A program made the position numbers and the translations under genes. A DNA stretch of 64,000 bases from Rhodotorula mucilaginosa (Eukaryota > Basidiomycota > Microbotryomycetes > Sporidiobolales > Sporidiobolaceae): assembly GCA_034406715.1 (NCBI GenBank), contig CP137875.1, forward strand, positions 558,001-622,000, in the 5' to 3' direction. Positions 21,853 through 33,819 of this stretch are shown piece by piece. The notes under the pieces are model-generated. The model was not told the origin of the DNA, ran no database searches, and was given only the letters and a program-made list of their open reading frames with translations. Position 1 is the stretch's first letter; each line of letters begins with the position of its first letter.

Positions 21853-24800
21853 ATGCCGCCAAAAGCCAAGGCTCCCAGCAAGGTCGCCCTCGCGAGGGCC
21901 GCCAGTCAGGCTGCCAAAGCCGCCAGAGAGGCAGCCGCCGCTCCGCCCGCCTCCGCCACAGCGAGCACGGCAGACTCGGGGTCGACGTCGTCTGCATCGA
22001 CTCCGACGACAGAAGGTGGCGCAGTCGCGTCGACCTCGTCCGCTTCGCCCGATGTCGCTTCCCCTTCCGCCGCACTCGACGCCGCCGCCGCGGACACGGA
22101 GCATCTCTTCCCGCCGGCCAAGGCTCTCCCGACGGAACCGATGGACCTCGACGAGACGCAAGAGACGGGCGAAGGGGATACCGAGATGCTCGAAGTCGAG
22201 GGAGTCGGCGGCAAGGGGATTTTGCCCGTCGAGCCCGAAGCACCCCCGTCACAACACACAGACGAGGTCAACGGGCGGAAACGGGACAAGGGCAAGGAAC
22301 GGGAACGACTGCCGCCGGCGCGAGGAACAGCCGGCGAGATGAAGAGCATGCAGGACGTCGGTGGGGATCCGAGGCATCTCGCCGACGGGCTCGAGGCTCT
22401 CGGGCAGGAGAACTACAAGGGCAAGGCTTTGACAGATCCCATCAAATCGGTCACGGTACGTCTCCTTTGTCTGCTCGGCTGCCGTAAAGACGTCGCAAGA
22501 GCTGACCGATGGCGGCACTTCAGGACAAGTGGGATCTGCTGCCCGCCTTCCTCGCCGTGAAAGGTCTCGTCAAGCAACACATCGACTCGTTCAACTACTT
22601 TGTCGACGTCGAGCTGCAAGCCATCCTCCGCGCCAACGCCCGCATCACGTCCGACGTGGATCCCAACTTTTACCTCGAGTACACCGACATCCGCGTCGGC
22701 GCGCCCGAACGACCGGACGAAAACGCCATCAACCCGAGCATCGCGCCGCACGAGTGCCGCCTGCGCGACCTCAGCTACTCGGCACCCGTCTATGTCAGCA
22801 TCAAGTACACCCGTGGCAAGCAGGAGATCGTCTCGAAGGGCATCCGAATCGGACGGCTACCGATCATGCTCCGGAGTAACAAGTGTGTCTTGACGGGCAA
22901 GAACAAGGCCCAGCTCGCGGCGATGAACGAGTGCCCGCTCGACCCGGGTGGGTACTTTGTCGTCAAGGGCACGGAAAAGGTCATCCTCGTCCAGGAGCAG
23001 CTGTCAAAGAATCGAATCATCGTCGAGACGGAGCCGAAAAAGGGTCTCGTTCAGGCTTCCGTCACCTCGTGCGTCTTCCTTGTCGCGAGCGGAACACCGA
23101 ACCTCTCCCACTAATTCTGCTCTGATTCCGCAGCTCTACGCACGAGCGCAAGTCAAAAACGTACGTCATGACGAAGCATGGCAAGATCTACCTCAAGCAC
23201 AACTCGATCCACGAGGACATTCCCATCGCGATCGTCCTGCGTGCGCTCGGCATCGTCTCGGCCCGCGAGATTGTCCAACTCGTCTGCGGCAACGACGACG
23301 ACTACCGAGCCGCGTTCGCGATCAACATCGAAGAGCTCGACGACCTCAAGGGCAAGTCGGGGCAGCCGATCCGCGTCCAGACTCAGCAGCAGGCGCTCGA
23401 CTACATCGGCCAACGCGTCAAGGTGATCCGGAAAACGCCCGGTACGGCCGGCTCGTCCGGGTTCGGCGCCGGCTGGGCCCCGCGTCGACCTGCGAGCGAG
23501 GAAGCGCTCGAGGTGCTCGCGACCGTCGTCTTGGCTCACGTCCCGGTCGAGGACTTGAACCTGCGACCAAAGGCGATCTACATCGCCAACATGGCGCGCA
23601 GGGTCCTCCTCGCGATGCAAGACCCGAAGAACGTCGACGATCGCGACTATGTCGGAAACAAGCGTCTCGAATTGTACGTTCCTGCTCCTTCTTGCTGCTC
23701 CTACGACGTCGGCGTCGGTACTGATAGCTACATACCTCGCAGGGCCGGTCAACTCTTGTCGCTCCTCTTCGAGGATCTCTTCAAAAAGTTCAACCACGAC
23801 TTGAAGCTCAACATCGACAAGATCCTCCGGAAGGCGAACCGCGCGACCGAGTTTGACGCGCTCAAGCAGTTCCAACTCCACGGCGACGGCATCACGCAGG
23901 GCTTTGTCCGCGCCATCTCGACCGGCAACTGGTCGCTGAAGCGTTTCAAGATGGAGCGCGCCGGCATCACCCACGTCCTGTCTCGACTCTCGTTCATCTC
24001 GGCCCTCGGCATGATGACCCGTATCTCGTCCCAGTTCGAAAAGACGCGAAAAGTCTCGGGTCCGCGTGCGCTCCAGCCGTCGCAGTGGGGTATGCTCTGC
24101 CCGAGTGACACGCCCGAAGGAGAAGCGTGCGGTCTCGTGAAAAACTTGGCGCTCATGACCCACATCACGACCGACGTCGAGGAGGAACCGATCTGGAACA
24201 TGTGCTTCTTGATCGGAGTCGAAGGTGCGCCAAGCGTGTTGTCGCTGCTGACAAAGGAGGGATGTGCTGACGGTCCGCGCCGGCAGATATCAACGTGCTT
24301 GACGGCACCGAGATCTACGCCGAAGGTCACCTCGTCGTCTACCTGAACGGTAACGTGCTCGGACTCACGCGCTGTGGTCCTCGCTTCATCCGGACGTTCC
24401 GTCAACTCCGTCGCGCCGGTCGCATCAACGAGTTCGTCAGCATCTACGTCAACCTGCAACAACAGGCGATTCACATCGCCAGCGACGGCGGTCGCATCTG
24501 TCGCCCGCTCATCATCGTCGAGAACGCGCAGAGCAAGGTGAAAGAGCTGCACATGAAGGTGAGGGAATCTCGCTGCTTCCGACTCGTGCAGCGTGAGACC
24601 CTGAGACTGACCCCCGCCTCTGTTGACCTGCTTGACCAGATGCTGCGCGAAAAGATGATGACGTTCGACGACTTCCTCCGCAAGGGACTGATCGAGTACC
24701 TCGACGTGAACGAGGAGAACGACGCCTACATCGCCCTGTACGAGAACGAGCTCAAGCCGGAAACGACCCACCTCGAGATCGAACCGTTCACCCTCCTCGG

Positions 24801-26423
24801 CGCCGTCGCCGGCCTGATTCCGTACCCGCATCACAACCAGTCGCCGCGAAACACTTACCAATGCGCTATGGGCAAGCAGGCCATCGGCGCCATCGCGCAC
24901 AACCAGCTCAACCGCATCGACACTCTCCTCTACCTCATGGTCTATCCCCAAACGCCCATGTGCCGCACGCGCACCATCGAGCTCATCGGGTACGACCAGC
25001 TGCCGGCCGGTCAGAACGCGATGGTCGCCGTCATGTCGTACTCCGGATACGATATCGAGGACGCGCTCATCCTGAACCGCGCGTCGGTCGATCGCGGCTT
25101 TGGACGTTGCCAAGTTTTCCGAAAAGCGACGACGCTGCTGAAGCGCTACCCGAACGGACTGTGAGTCCGAACGAGGTCTCCGAGTTCACATGACAACAAA
25201 CGCAGGGAGCTGACGTGTCCGTTGATAGGTACGATCGCTTGGCCGACCCTCCCAAGGGCGAGAATGGCGAGGTGATGCCGAAGTACGGCATTCTCGACCT
25301 CGACGGACTCGCGCACGTCGGCGAACAGGTCAACCCCGGCCAAGTGTACATCAATAAGCAGACTCCGTCGAACGCTCACGACAACCAGCTTCCTGACGGC
25401 ATGGGAGGCGGTGGCGGCGCGAATGCTCCCGCCGCTTCCTGGAAGAACGCCGGCATGTCGTACCGCGGTGCCATCCCGGGTTACATCGACAAGGTCCTCT
25501 TGACCGACACCGACTCGGACTCGACCCTCGTCAAGGTCCTCCTGCGACAGACTCGTCGTCCCGAACTCGGCGACAAGTTCTCCTCGCGTCACGGACAGAA
25601 GGGTGTTTGCGGTCTCATCGTCCCGCAGGAGGACATGCCGTTCAACGACCAGGGCATCTGCCCCGACATCATCATGAACCCTCACGGTTTCCCGTCGCGT
25701 ATGACCGTCGGCAAGATGCTCGAGTTGCTTTCCGGAAAAGCCGGCGTCCTCAAGGGCAAGTTCGAGTACGGTACGGCGTTCGGAGGATCCAAGGCGGAAG
25801 ACATGAGCCGAGTCCTCATCGAGAACGGCTACTCGTACGCCGGCAAGGACTACCTCACGTCGGGAATCACGGGTCAACCGCTCGAGTGCTACGTCTACAT
25901 GGGCCCGATCTACTACCAGAAGCTCAAGCACATGGTGAGTCTCGTCGAAATCATTTGCTCCACGCTGCAGCACTCGCTGACAGTATGTGTTTGATCATTA
26001 GGTGCTGGACAAGATGCACGCTCGTGCGCGCGGTCCTCGCGCAGTCTTGACCCGGCAACCCACGGAGGGTCGTTCGCGCGACGGCGGTCTTCGTCTCGGC
26101 GAGATGGAGCGTGATTGCCTGATCGCCCACGGCGCCTCTCAGCTCCTCTTGGAACGTCTCATGGTCTCATCGGACGCGTTCAAGGTCGACATCTGCGGGT
26201 CTTGCGGGTTCATGGGCTACAACGGCTGGTGCATGCGTAAGCTCAAGGGTCGTTCCACCGATGATGCATCTGGCCATCGCTGACGCACCGTTTTCTCTCT
26301 GCAGGCTGCAAGACGAGCAAGGCCGTCGTCAAGCTCATGATCCCGTACGCCGCAAAGCTCCTCTTCCAAGAGTTGCTCGCCATGGGCATTGCGCCGCGCC
26401 TTGTCCTCGAGGACGCCGTCTAG
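21853..26423 (+). CDS. RPC2: DNA-directed RNA polymerase III second-largest subunit
   Basis: Beta-like catalytic subunit of nuclear RNA polymerase III (Ret1/Rpc128), which makes tRNA and 5S rRNA. Nine exons: 21853-22455, 22524-23068, 23134-23673, 23743-24224, 24287-24558, 24640-25160, 25229-25934, 26002-26236, 26305-26423 (1340 residues). After an Ala/Ser/Glu-rich leader of about 190 residues, homology starts at [20 protein letters not shown]. Later motifs include [72 protein letters not shown] (Pol III type) and a C-terminal zinc ribbon [19 protein letters not shown]. The protein ends in the conserved [17 protein letters not shown]. All phases agree. The leader makes it longer than the usual roughly 1150 residues. 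Confidence 0.97.
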
Positions 26424-26664
26424 TGTCTTTCCGGAACGTGGCGAGCAGAGGCGGTTGAAGTCGGGTACGAAGGTGGAACAGCTTGCTCCGTAGATTCTTA
26501 CTTGTTGTCATATGCATGCTCCGCAACCTCAACCCTATGACGGCCAGGTGTTCATCTTCAGAGCACCTTCGTTCTCTCCATTTCAAGTACAGTCATAAGT
26601 CGGATAGTTTGCGATATGCGGTGTACAACAACGTGGTAAGGAGCGGGAACTGCGTGTGAATGCT

Positions 26665-28174
26665 CTAGATTCGATTTATTCCGGAGGCGATAGTGTCGAC
26701 CGCGGCGGCTCCGAGAAAACCCTGGTCGTCTAGCCAGTCGATGACGCCCGCATAACTCGCCAACGAGTTGAAGTAAATCCGATCGCGTCGAGTTGCGAAG
26801 TGACTTTCGAGCATGTACGAGACGTGGCGGTGGAAAAGGGGAAAGATCAGCCCGTAGGCAGTCGAAAGCCGGACAAAGTGCTGCAAGGCCGCCGCGACTG
26901 ATCAGCTACATTTCTTCGCCATTAAGCCCTGGGCAGTCGAGGCTCACCTGTAATGCTTCCGTTGGGGTCTGAGCGTAACCGGAAAAGAGAGCCTGCGGAG
27001 GAAACAAGGTCAGCCCCTACGATCACAATCGAGGCTCTTGAGGCGTAAACGTACAGGATTTGCCAACAGTCCGCGTGCGCTCATCACGCCCTGTACTCCG
27101 GTCTGCCTGCGCAGGTTCTCTCCTTCCTCTCGGGTGAAGACGTCGCCGTTGGCGACTATTGGTACAGCGCCCTTGGCGCAGGAAGCAGCGAAAGCGATCG
27201 CCTCTGGGTCGACGGGGTGCGCTTCTGACGACTGATGACGCGTGCGACCGTGCACCGAGATGAAGTCGGCGCCTGCCGCCACAGCCGAAGTGACGAGCTC
27301 GTTCGTCCGACTGTTCCGGGTCGAGTCAGCACCTCTGCCGGAAGGGGGAACGCGCGTCTGGTATGAGAATACGCACCTCTTGTCGTCATCTACGCGAATC
27401 TTGACGCTCACAGGGAAGTTCCAGCCGAGCCGTGACTTGGTTGTCCGGACCAGGTCGTGAACGAGCTCCGGCTTCCGCAGCAAAGCACATCCGATGCCCT
27501 CCTGATAAGCCCACTTTTGCGGACAACCTGCAAGAGATGTGAGCGTGAGCGGAGTGCTCGGTAAAGTCATGGCGAGAGGTTGGCGCACCGCAATTCAGGT
27601 CGATCCCGTCGACCCACGGCTGGACGAGTTCTGCGGCGTCGGCGAGCTGGACCGGGTCGTTCGCAGCAAACTGGATGATGACTCTGCCTCGAACGCGTCG
27701 CTGGCGCTTCCGAGACGGTGAAGGCGGGGTATGCACGCCGCGTTGCGGTTCCGGCGAAGCGTCCCATTCCGCCGCACCGTCGCCGCAATGCCGCTCGTTC
27801 AGCCAGAACGTGCCGCGCTCGGTCTTGGAGGTCGAGAACTCGCTGTCGCGGGCCGTCGCAGATCGGCTGAATTCGGCAGCGCTGGTAGCAAAAACGTGAC
27901 GGTTTAGCCAGCGGAACGAGAGTGACATTGAGAGGCAGCCTCACAGCATCATCGGCGTCCACACGAGCTGCGTGTTGTACTGAGCGACAGTCTCTCGGAA
28001 GGGCAGCTTGCCGTAGCGAACCATAGGAGCTGCAAGTGTAGAGCCGTCAATGTTGCAGCCCTTGAAGAATCGCGGGCGCTGCGAGGGCTACGCACCGCAG
28101 GCGTTGATCCCCTCATAGTCGCGTAGCAAGTCTTGCGGGCTCAGTTCGAGCGCCTCGTCCACCGTAGCTGCCAT
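26665..28174 (-). CDS. DUS4: tRNA-dihydrouridine(20a/20b) synthase
   Basis: FMN enzyme reducing uridines in the tRNA D-loop with NAD(P)H. Seven exons in transcript order: 28096-28174, 27945-28029, 27589-27881, 27377-27527, 27055-27310, 26948-26992, 26665-26880 (374 residues). APMVRYGKLPFRETV (FMN binding) follows a short N-terminus. WVDGIDLNCGCPQKWAYQEG holds the catalytic Cys region, and GIGCALLRKPELVHDLV follows. Further motifs are FISVHGRTRHQ, VPIVANGDVFTREEG and GVMSARGLLANPALFSGY. The CPQKWA form and the late Tyr-rich C-terminus fit Dus4 rather than Dus1-3. A charged insert (about residues 60-125, including RKRQRRVRGR) is fungus-specific or lineage-specific. It converges on RPC2 with a 241-bp spacer. 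Confidence 0.92.
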
Positions 28175-28326
28175 CGCGCCTGCTCTCGCTCGTCGTTCGC
28201 TCGCCTGTTTTGCCGTCGGCTCGAGGTGGAGCGGAAGGCGAGCCGCTCAGCGAGAGCTCGGATCGCTCTTCGCCTCCACGCAACTCCACGGGCGCTCAAC
28301 TTTGGTGCAGTTGGCCGGACTCATTG

Positions 28327-28344
28327 CATGCGCGCGCGCGCATG
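28327..28344. repeat. 18-bp perfect palindrome of alternating purine-pyrimidine (Z-DNA-prone)
   Basis: The stretch reads CATG, five CG, CATG: a perfect palindrome with strict purine/pyrimidine alternation, which favours Z-DNA or cruciform extrusion. It lies about 150 bp upstream of the DUS4 start, in the divergent promoter. Confidence 0.7.
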
Positions 28345-29242
28345 GCGCAGATGGGCGTGAGATTTGCATTACAGTCGGGGAGTATCAGCGTACATACAGT
28401 GCCCGCCTTCCGGTGAAGTACCGATTCGGTTCAGTCCGTCAAACTGCAACGCGAAAAGAGCGCAAACATGCATGTCGCCGGCAAGTTCGAGGGGCAGACG
28501 AATTTCCCAGCAGTCCAGGCGGTTGCCAGGCGGGAACGCAAGAAGTATAGCAGTTGGCCAGTGCCTTGGCGATACGCCGTTCCAGAGTCCGCGGTCTTCG
28601 CGACAGGATCCGCCGCTCTCATTGCCGCAGTGTCAACAGGCCGCCACCGCGCTGGCAATTGGCTGGCAAAGGACTGCCGAGGAGAGTGCAGCTTGGCGAG
28701 AGGAGTGCTCCACATGCATGCACACAAGAAACGGAAGCAGCATGTGGACACTCCACGCGTACGAAGATCCAAATCTAGCGCCCGTTCCCGGGCCGCCATT
28801 TGCATGCATGGCCGGGGCACCTTCCTCCCCACGAGCTCTTTTCGAGCTCAGAGCAGCTTGCATCAATATTGTCCCGCGGCCAGTCACGCCTGTTCAATAA
28901 GGTTTCAGGGCTCCTCAGCTGGCGAGACGTGCATACATATGTGTAGACGTAGCTCAGGAGGAAGACGCGGAAGATCACTGACGCCCTGCGCATTGTTCCG
29001 TCGAAGATCTGCAAGTTCAGCCGTCGGAGAACGGTGAGCATCTGCTCGACCTGCCATTCTCCAGCTGAAGCTATGACGTCGCGACGACCCTCTTCTTATT
29101 TAATTTGGTTCGACTGAAAAACGCTCGGCCTGGGGCCGGTGATGACGTGCACCCCCAGAAAGTTATTTTCGCTCTGCGTGGGAAAGTGCGGAGGCTGGGC
29201 GTGGTCCCATAGCGTGGGTTGAAAAAATCAATGGGGGACCAG

Positions 29243-29257
29243 CGGAGGGTCCCTCCG
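29243..29257. promoter_or_regulatory. Candidate Zn2Cys6 factor site, CGG-N9-CCG palindrome
   Basis: CGGAGGGTCCCTCCG is a perfect 15-bp palindrome with inverted CGG triplets spaced by 9 nt, the geometry bound by fungal Zn2Cys6 dimers. It sits 96 bp upstream of the sugar-transporter ATG. The assignment is inferred from motif and position. Confidence 0.45.
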
Positions 29258-29352
29258 TGCTCCCTCTTTTTCCCCTTGTTCACTTCGTTCGTTGCTGGTC
29301 CCAAGCGCGAGTTTGTGCACGTCCACCGAATCGAGTTCCCACGCGCGAAAAC

Positions 29353-32308
29353 ATGAGTGCTGCCGACACGAAACAAAAACTGGCTGGCGCTGAAAAGCGC
29401 GAGTTCACACACTCGTCGCACGAGGGTGGCGACCTCGTCGACCCGAACGGTCCCAACAAGGTCCAGTGAGTCTGTTCTGTCCATATCCTCTCTCTATTCG
29501 CAATGGAATCTGTTCGGAGAGCTGACCGTTGTTTCCTCGCAAATCCCTTGTCCTCGCCTTCTCATCTGCTTCACCGTGGCTCGTGTCCTCGTCTCGCCGC
29601 CGCGTCGTGTACGGTTGCACTTTCTCGCACCCAGCATCGACGAAAATGACATTCCGACGTACATGGGCATGTCGGGAAACAAGCTGTGAGTCTCCGAGGA
29701 AGAGAACTGCGCCGTCCTACGTTCTTGCTGACCTTTCATCTCTGCACAGCGGCGTCATGATTACCGTGGCTGCCTCGATGGGTTTCTGCTTGTTCGGGTA
29801 TGTCCACTTGTCGCGCGCTTCCGCAGTGTCCGATATCCGGCCTAACGAGACGGATCCACAGATACGACCAAGGAGTCATGTCGGGCTTGATCTCCGCCCC
29901 CCAATTCTTCCGCGTCTTCCCGGCTTGCGACCCGGCTCGTCAGGGTGCTTATAAGGGTACGCTACTTTGCGATGCGTCTAGGCGTGCGAGTCAAGCTGGG
30001 CTCTGCCGACTGACGAGGCCCGTTCTCTCTGCAGCTTCGGTCTTGCAGGCGTTCTACGTCGGTGAGTACATTTCTCGGCGCCCCCTCTCGGACTATTCGA
30101 TACACGTGCTGATACCTCTCTTCCAGCTATCTACGAGGTCGGTTGCTTGGCCGGCGCAGTCTTCGCCCTGATGTTCGGAGATCGCCTCGGTCGCCGCAAG
30201 ATGATGTTCTCGGGCGCTATTATCCTGGTCATCGGTGTCATTATCCAAATCACGGCCTTCAGCGGATCGTGGGCTGGCGGCCAGTTCATCATCGGTCGAA
30301 TCGGTAAGTCGGACGCTCGACGAGGCGATTTTGGACATGTCGACGATGAACGGGCGCTGATTCGAAGCCCTGACTCGCGCAGTCACTGGTCTTGGAACTG
30401 GTTTCGAGACGTCTACGATTCCGACCTGGCATGCGGAGTGCGCCAAGGCTCACTCGCGAGGCTTCGCCGTCTTCATCGAGGTGAGTTTCTCAGCTCGGGG
30501 ATCCTCGCGCAGGTGTTGACCATACTCGTACCGTGATCAGGCTGCCATGATCTCCACCGGCACTATGATCGCATACTGGATCGACTTTGGTTTCAGGTTA
30601 GTCCGCGGCATGTGCTCGGAATGTTTCCGCTTCGACTCCTTGTACTGACTCTCGCGGCCACGCACATAGCTACCTTGACAACTCGGCATCGTGGCGTGTC
30701 CCCATCGCTCTGCAGTGCATCTTTGCCGTCGCGCTGGTCGCCCTCCTCCTCTTCCTCCCCGAGTCCCCGCGTTGGCTCGTCTCAAAGGGTCACTACGCCG
30801 AGGCACAGAAGGTCATCGCCGCCCTCGAGCCGGCCCCCTACAACGATGCTACCGTCGTCCTGCAGCTCAAGGTCATCAACGACTCGCTCGAGGGTCAGAC
30901 TCGCCAGCGCAAGCGCGACTTGATCACGAACGGACCTACCCAACACGCTCGCCGCATGCTTCTCGGAGCCTCGTCGCAATTCTTCCAACAGGTCAGTCAG
31001 CGCATGGTCTGTGGTTTGGCGAGCCGAACTGACATTCCATGCTTACAGGTCGGCGGGTGCAATGCGGTCATCTGTACGTTTGCGCGTGTCCTCCAGGAGT
31101 GGCGATCCGAACTGACGTCTTCGAAACAGACTTTTCGACTCCGATCTTCGAAGAGTACCTCGGTCTCGGCCGCAAGCTCTCGCTCATCCTCGGTTCCGTC
31201 CTCGCCACCGTCTACGCCTTGTCCGCGTGCATTTCGTTCCCGCTCGTCGACAAGGCCGGTCGCCGCAAACTCTTCTTCATCGGTACCTGGGGCCAGGCGC
31301 TCTCGATGTTCTTGATCATGGTGCGCCCCTCTCGGATGACTAGTACTCTCTATAGGCACTCGTACTGACTTGTCACCCTCCCGCAGGGGTGCCTTATCGT
31401 GCGTCGCCCTCCGGAAAGCTCTCCCGGATGTCCGCTGACCCTCTGACCTTTCTCCGTACAGCCCGGCAAGGACTCTAACGCTGTCAACGGCGCCGTAGTC
31501 GGCATCTTCCTCTATTTGACTTTCTTTGGTTTCACGTCCGTATAGTCCCTTCGAGATGGTTGTATGCGCACGAGCTGACCTCATTTTCTCCTGCAGTTGG
31601 CTCGAGTTGCCCGTACGTTACCCTGAGCGGTTTTGAGCTTTCCAAAGCTAATCATATCCTCTTGTGACTATATAGTGGCTCTACCCGGCCGAGATCAACC
31701 CGCTCAAGACCCGTACGACCGCCAACGCCGTCTCGACCATCAACAACTGGCTTTTCAATGTAAGTCCCTCCCTCTTCCGTCTGCTTAGGACGGTGCCGTT
31801 CTGTTGGTGCAGCTGACTATAGTGGACGTATACTGACCTATTGGCTATGCGGTCTCCGCAGTTCACCGTCGTCATGTTTACGGTGAGTCGACTTTTCCTT
31901 CCCAGCTCCTCCGTTTCTCGCCGCTGATGTTCCTCCTCGAGCAGCCGCCCTTCCTGGCGTCTACTTCCGTTGGTTGCTTCGCGTTCTTCGGCGCGGTCAA
32001 CTTGTGTTTGTACGCCCCGTCGTGTCCATCTTGTCGAAGAGCGCTCGCCGCTGACTCGTCCGGTTCGGTTCCGCAGCCTCCCGGTCATTTACTTCTTCTA
32101 CCCCGAGACGGCCGGTCGTTCGCTTGAGGAGATCGACATCATCTTCGCGCGTGGCTACGTCGAGAAGGTGTCGTACGTCAAGATGGCCAAGATCATGCCG
32201 CGTCTCAGCGGTGCCGAGATCGAGGGCGAGTGGCGTCGTCTCGGTCTCAGCGATGAGGAGCGCCCGTCGGCTGGAGACGGTGCTGAGGGCTTCAACTCGG
32301 TCCCGTAA
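29353..32308 (+). CDS. MFS sugar transporter (sugar porter family)
   Basis: Twelve-helix plasma-membrane sugar porter, 568 residues. Eighteen exons: 29353-29465, 29635-29685, 29750-29797, 29862-29956, 30035-30061, 30127-30303, 30383-30480, 30541-30596, 30670-30991, 31049-31073, 31130-31320, 31388-31399 (12 nt), 31462-31535, 31597-31612, 31676-31759, 31862-31882, 31945-32009, 32077-32308. Signatures: FGYDQGVMSGLI in TM1, GDRLGRRKMM (loop 2-3), LFLPESPRWLVSKG, SSQFFQQVGGCNAVIYFSTP (TM7), DKAGRRKLFF (loop 8-9), WLYPAEINPLKTR and FFYPETAGRSLEEID. These fit a Stl1/hexose-type porter, but the substrate cannot be read from the sequence. All phases agree. The 3' end is copied 1.2 kb downstream. Confidence 0.93.
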
Positions 32309-33521
32309 TGCGTCCTCGCTATCAGCAAGGCGGCTGTCGCACCTTTCTCGTGTACAACATGAACAATCGAGTCGCTTCTTTCGGGGCACTTCTTTGTACA
32401 ATCTCTTCGCCACCTCGAACCTCCCCTTCAACCTCACATTCTCGTGTGCATAGCGCTCTCCTCTTGCCTTGTCTATAGCCTTGTTCTCCTAGATACCATC
32501 TTGGGACTCCTCGCCTTTTCTCTCCCTAAATTTGTGCCACCTTCTTTAGAGCGTCTTTAGTAGATTTACATCATCCTCGACGCTGCAATCGCGCTTGCGA
32601 CTACATCTTTGCGTTTCCGAGCGGTACAGTGAGCGTGCTGCGCGTTCTTGTCCGTGGCAACGTGCGGAATATTGAGATCGCGCTCATCGTCCTTCCGCCA
32701 CGCTGGTTTGCAACTCGGCCCTTCCCGTCTCGCACCTTGTGCATTCGACCTGCAAGCTCATTAGTTCCTTTGCATCATCCGCGCTACAATACGGATGCAG
32801 GACCGGCGCGCCCGCTGGCGGCGCCGCCGCGATGAAGAGAACCCGTGGTAAAAATGATCGCGAGTCTCGACTTGCTCGTGTTCCGGCGCCGAAAATTGCG
32901 CTCGCTATCTTACTGGCCATATACAGCGACATCTTTTTTGGTCAGTATCTTATTGCCTCTGTACAGCCCTGTGGCGAAGGCTGCGCAGGTTGTGGTCGGC
33001 TGAGATTGGCTTTGAGGCAAGGGAGCAGGTCAGAGTGATCACTTCCTAATTCAACAGGCAGGCAGCAAGTGGAACAATAATAGTACTTGTGGAGGGGTAG
33101 CTCAAGGAGGCAGCTATGACGCCAAAGGTGAAGAGCTCTTCCGCTGTCGGACCACCAACTTTGTAGAGCGGAGCAGGGAGAGAAGAAAGAAAGGGGAAAC
33201 AGGTAACAGGAGCCTTTCCTGGACTTTTCCACTTGTCTGATTCTTGTCAAAGAGTTCCTGTACACTAATGTGTGGCTGCCAGCGTGCTTGTGAGAAGGAG
33301 AGCCGACTTGTGACGGACGAGAAGGCTATCCTTCCGCCCGGTTCTCTGCCAGCAGGTCTCTGACCCTCTATCGCGTTCTGATGAGTTCTCGTAAACAAAG
33401 AAAGATGCGCGTATGCACTACTCGATTGGAGTTCAGAGTTTCATCGCGCTTGAGATTGGTGCGCCCCTCACTGAGCCCCGTGAAGAGGAGGCGAGTGACA
33501 GGTGAGGACTTTATTCGGAGT
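32309..33521. other. Intergenic region between the transporter and its partial copy
   Basis: About 1.2 kb of AT-richer sequence than the genes. No supported frame, RNA gene or terminal repeats of a mobile element are visible. Confidence 0.5.
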
Positions 33522-33544
33522 CTCAGGTCCTCCCCGGACCTGAG
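33522..33544. repeat. Perfect hairpin abutting the duplicated transporter fragment
   Basis: Nine-base arms CTCAGGTCC and GGACCTGAG are separated by a 5-nt TCCCC loop. The right arm ends at 33544, one base before the duplicated block begins, so the hairpin marks the left breakpoint. Confidence 0.8.
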
Positions 33545-33819
33545 TTCCGCCGGTTGCTTCGCGTCTTCGGCGCGGTCAACTTGTGTTTGTACGCCCCGTC
33601 GTGTCCATCTTGTCGAAGAGCGCTCGCCGCTGACTCGTCCGGTTCGGTTCCGCAGCCTCCCGGTCATTTACTTCTTCTACCCCGAGACGGCCGGTCGTTC
33701 GCTCGAGGAGATCGACATCATCTTCGCGCGTGGCTACGTCGAGAAGGTGTCGTACGTCAAGATGGCCAAGATCATGCCGCGTCTCAGCGGTGCCGAGATC
33801 GAGGGCGAGTGGCGTCGTC
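33545..33819 (+). pseudogene. Partial DNA-level copy of the sugar-transporter 3' end
   Basis: Bases 33545-33819 match 31965-32240 of the transporter almost perfectly. I count three substitutions and one 1-b deletion in about 276 aligned bases, roughly 98.5% identity. The copy includes the last part of exon 17, the complete last intron (32010-32076 in the parent) and 164 nt of exon 18. It stops mid-exon before the parental stop codon. Presence of the intron excludes a retrocopy. The 1-b deletion lies in the exon 17 part (near 33564). A read-through frame from about 33381 to 33902 happens to stay open and would carry the transporter tail motif FFYPETAGRSLEEID, but it lacks all but the last membrane segment. 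Expression is unlikely, though not excluded. Confidence 0.9.

Larger units (their letters stand above)
28175..29352. promoter_or_regulatory. Divergent promoter region DUS4 / sugar transporter
   Basis: About 1.2 kb without a supported gene. It carries an alternating CG/CA palindrome at 28327-28344, three CATGCATG words (28467, 28713, 28803), and a CGG-N9-CCG palindrome at 29243-29257, 96 bp before the transporter ATG. Several G-rich Mig1/CreA-like words also occur (e.g. CTGGGG near 29129 and CCGGGG near 28812). These would suit a sugar-regulated gene but are not proof. Confidence 0.5.

Noticed and set aside
33545-33819. Second intact sugar-transporter gene
   Set aside because: Only the last exon and a half are present, so it is a fragment rather than a paralogue.
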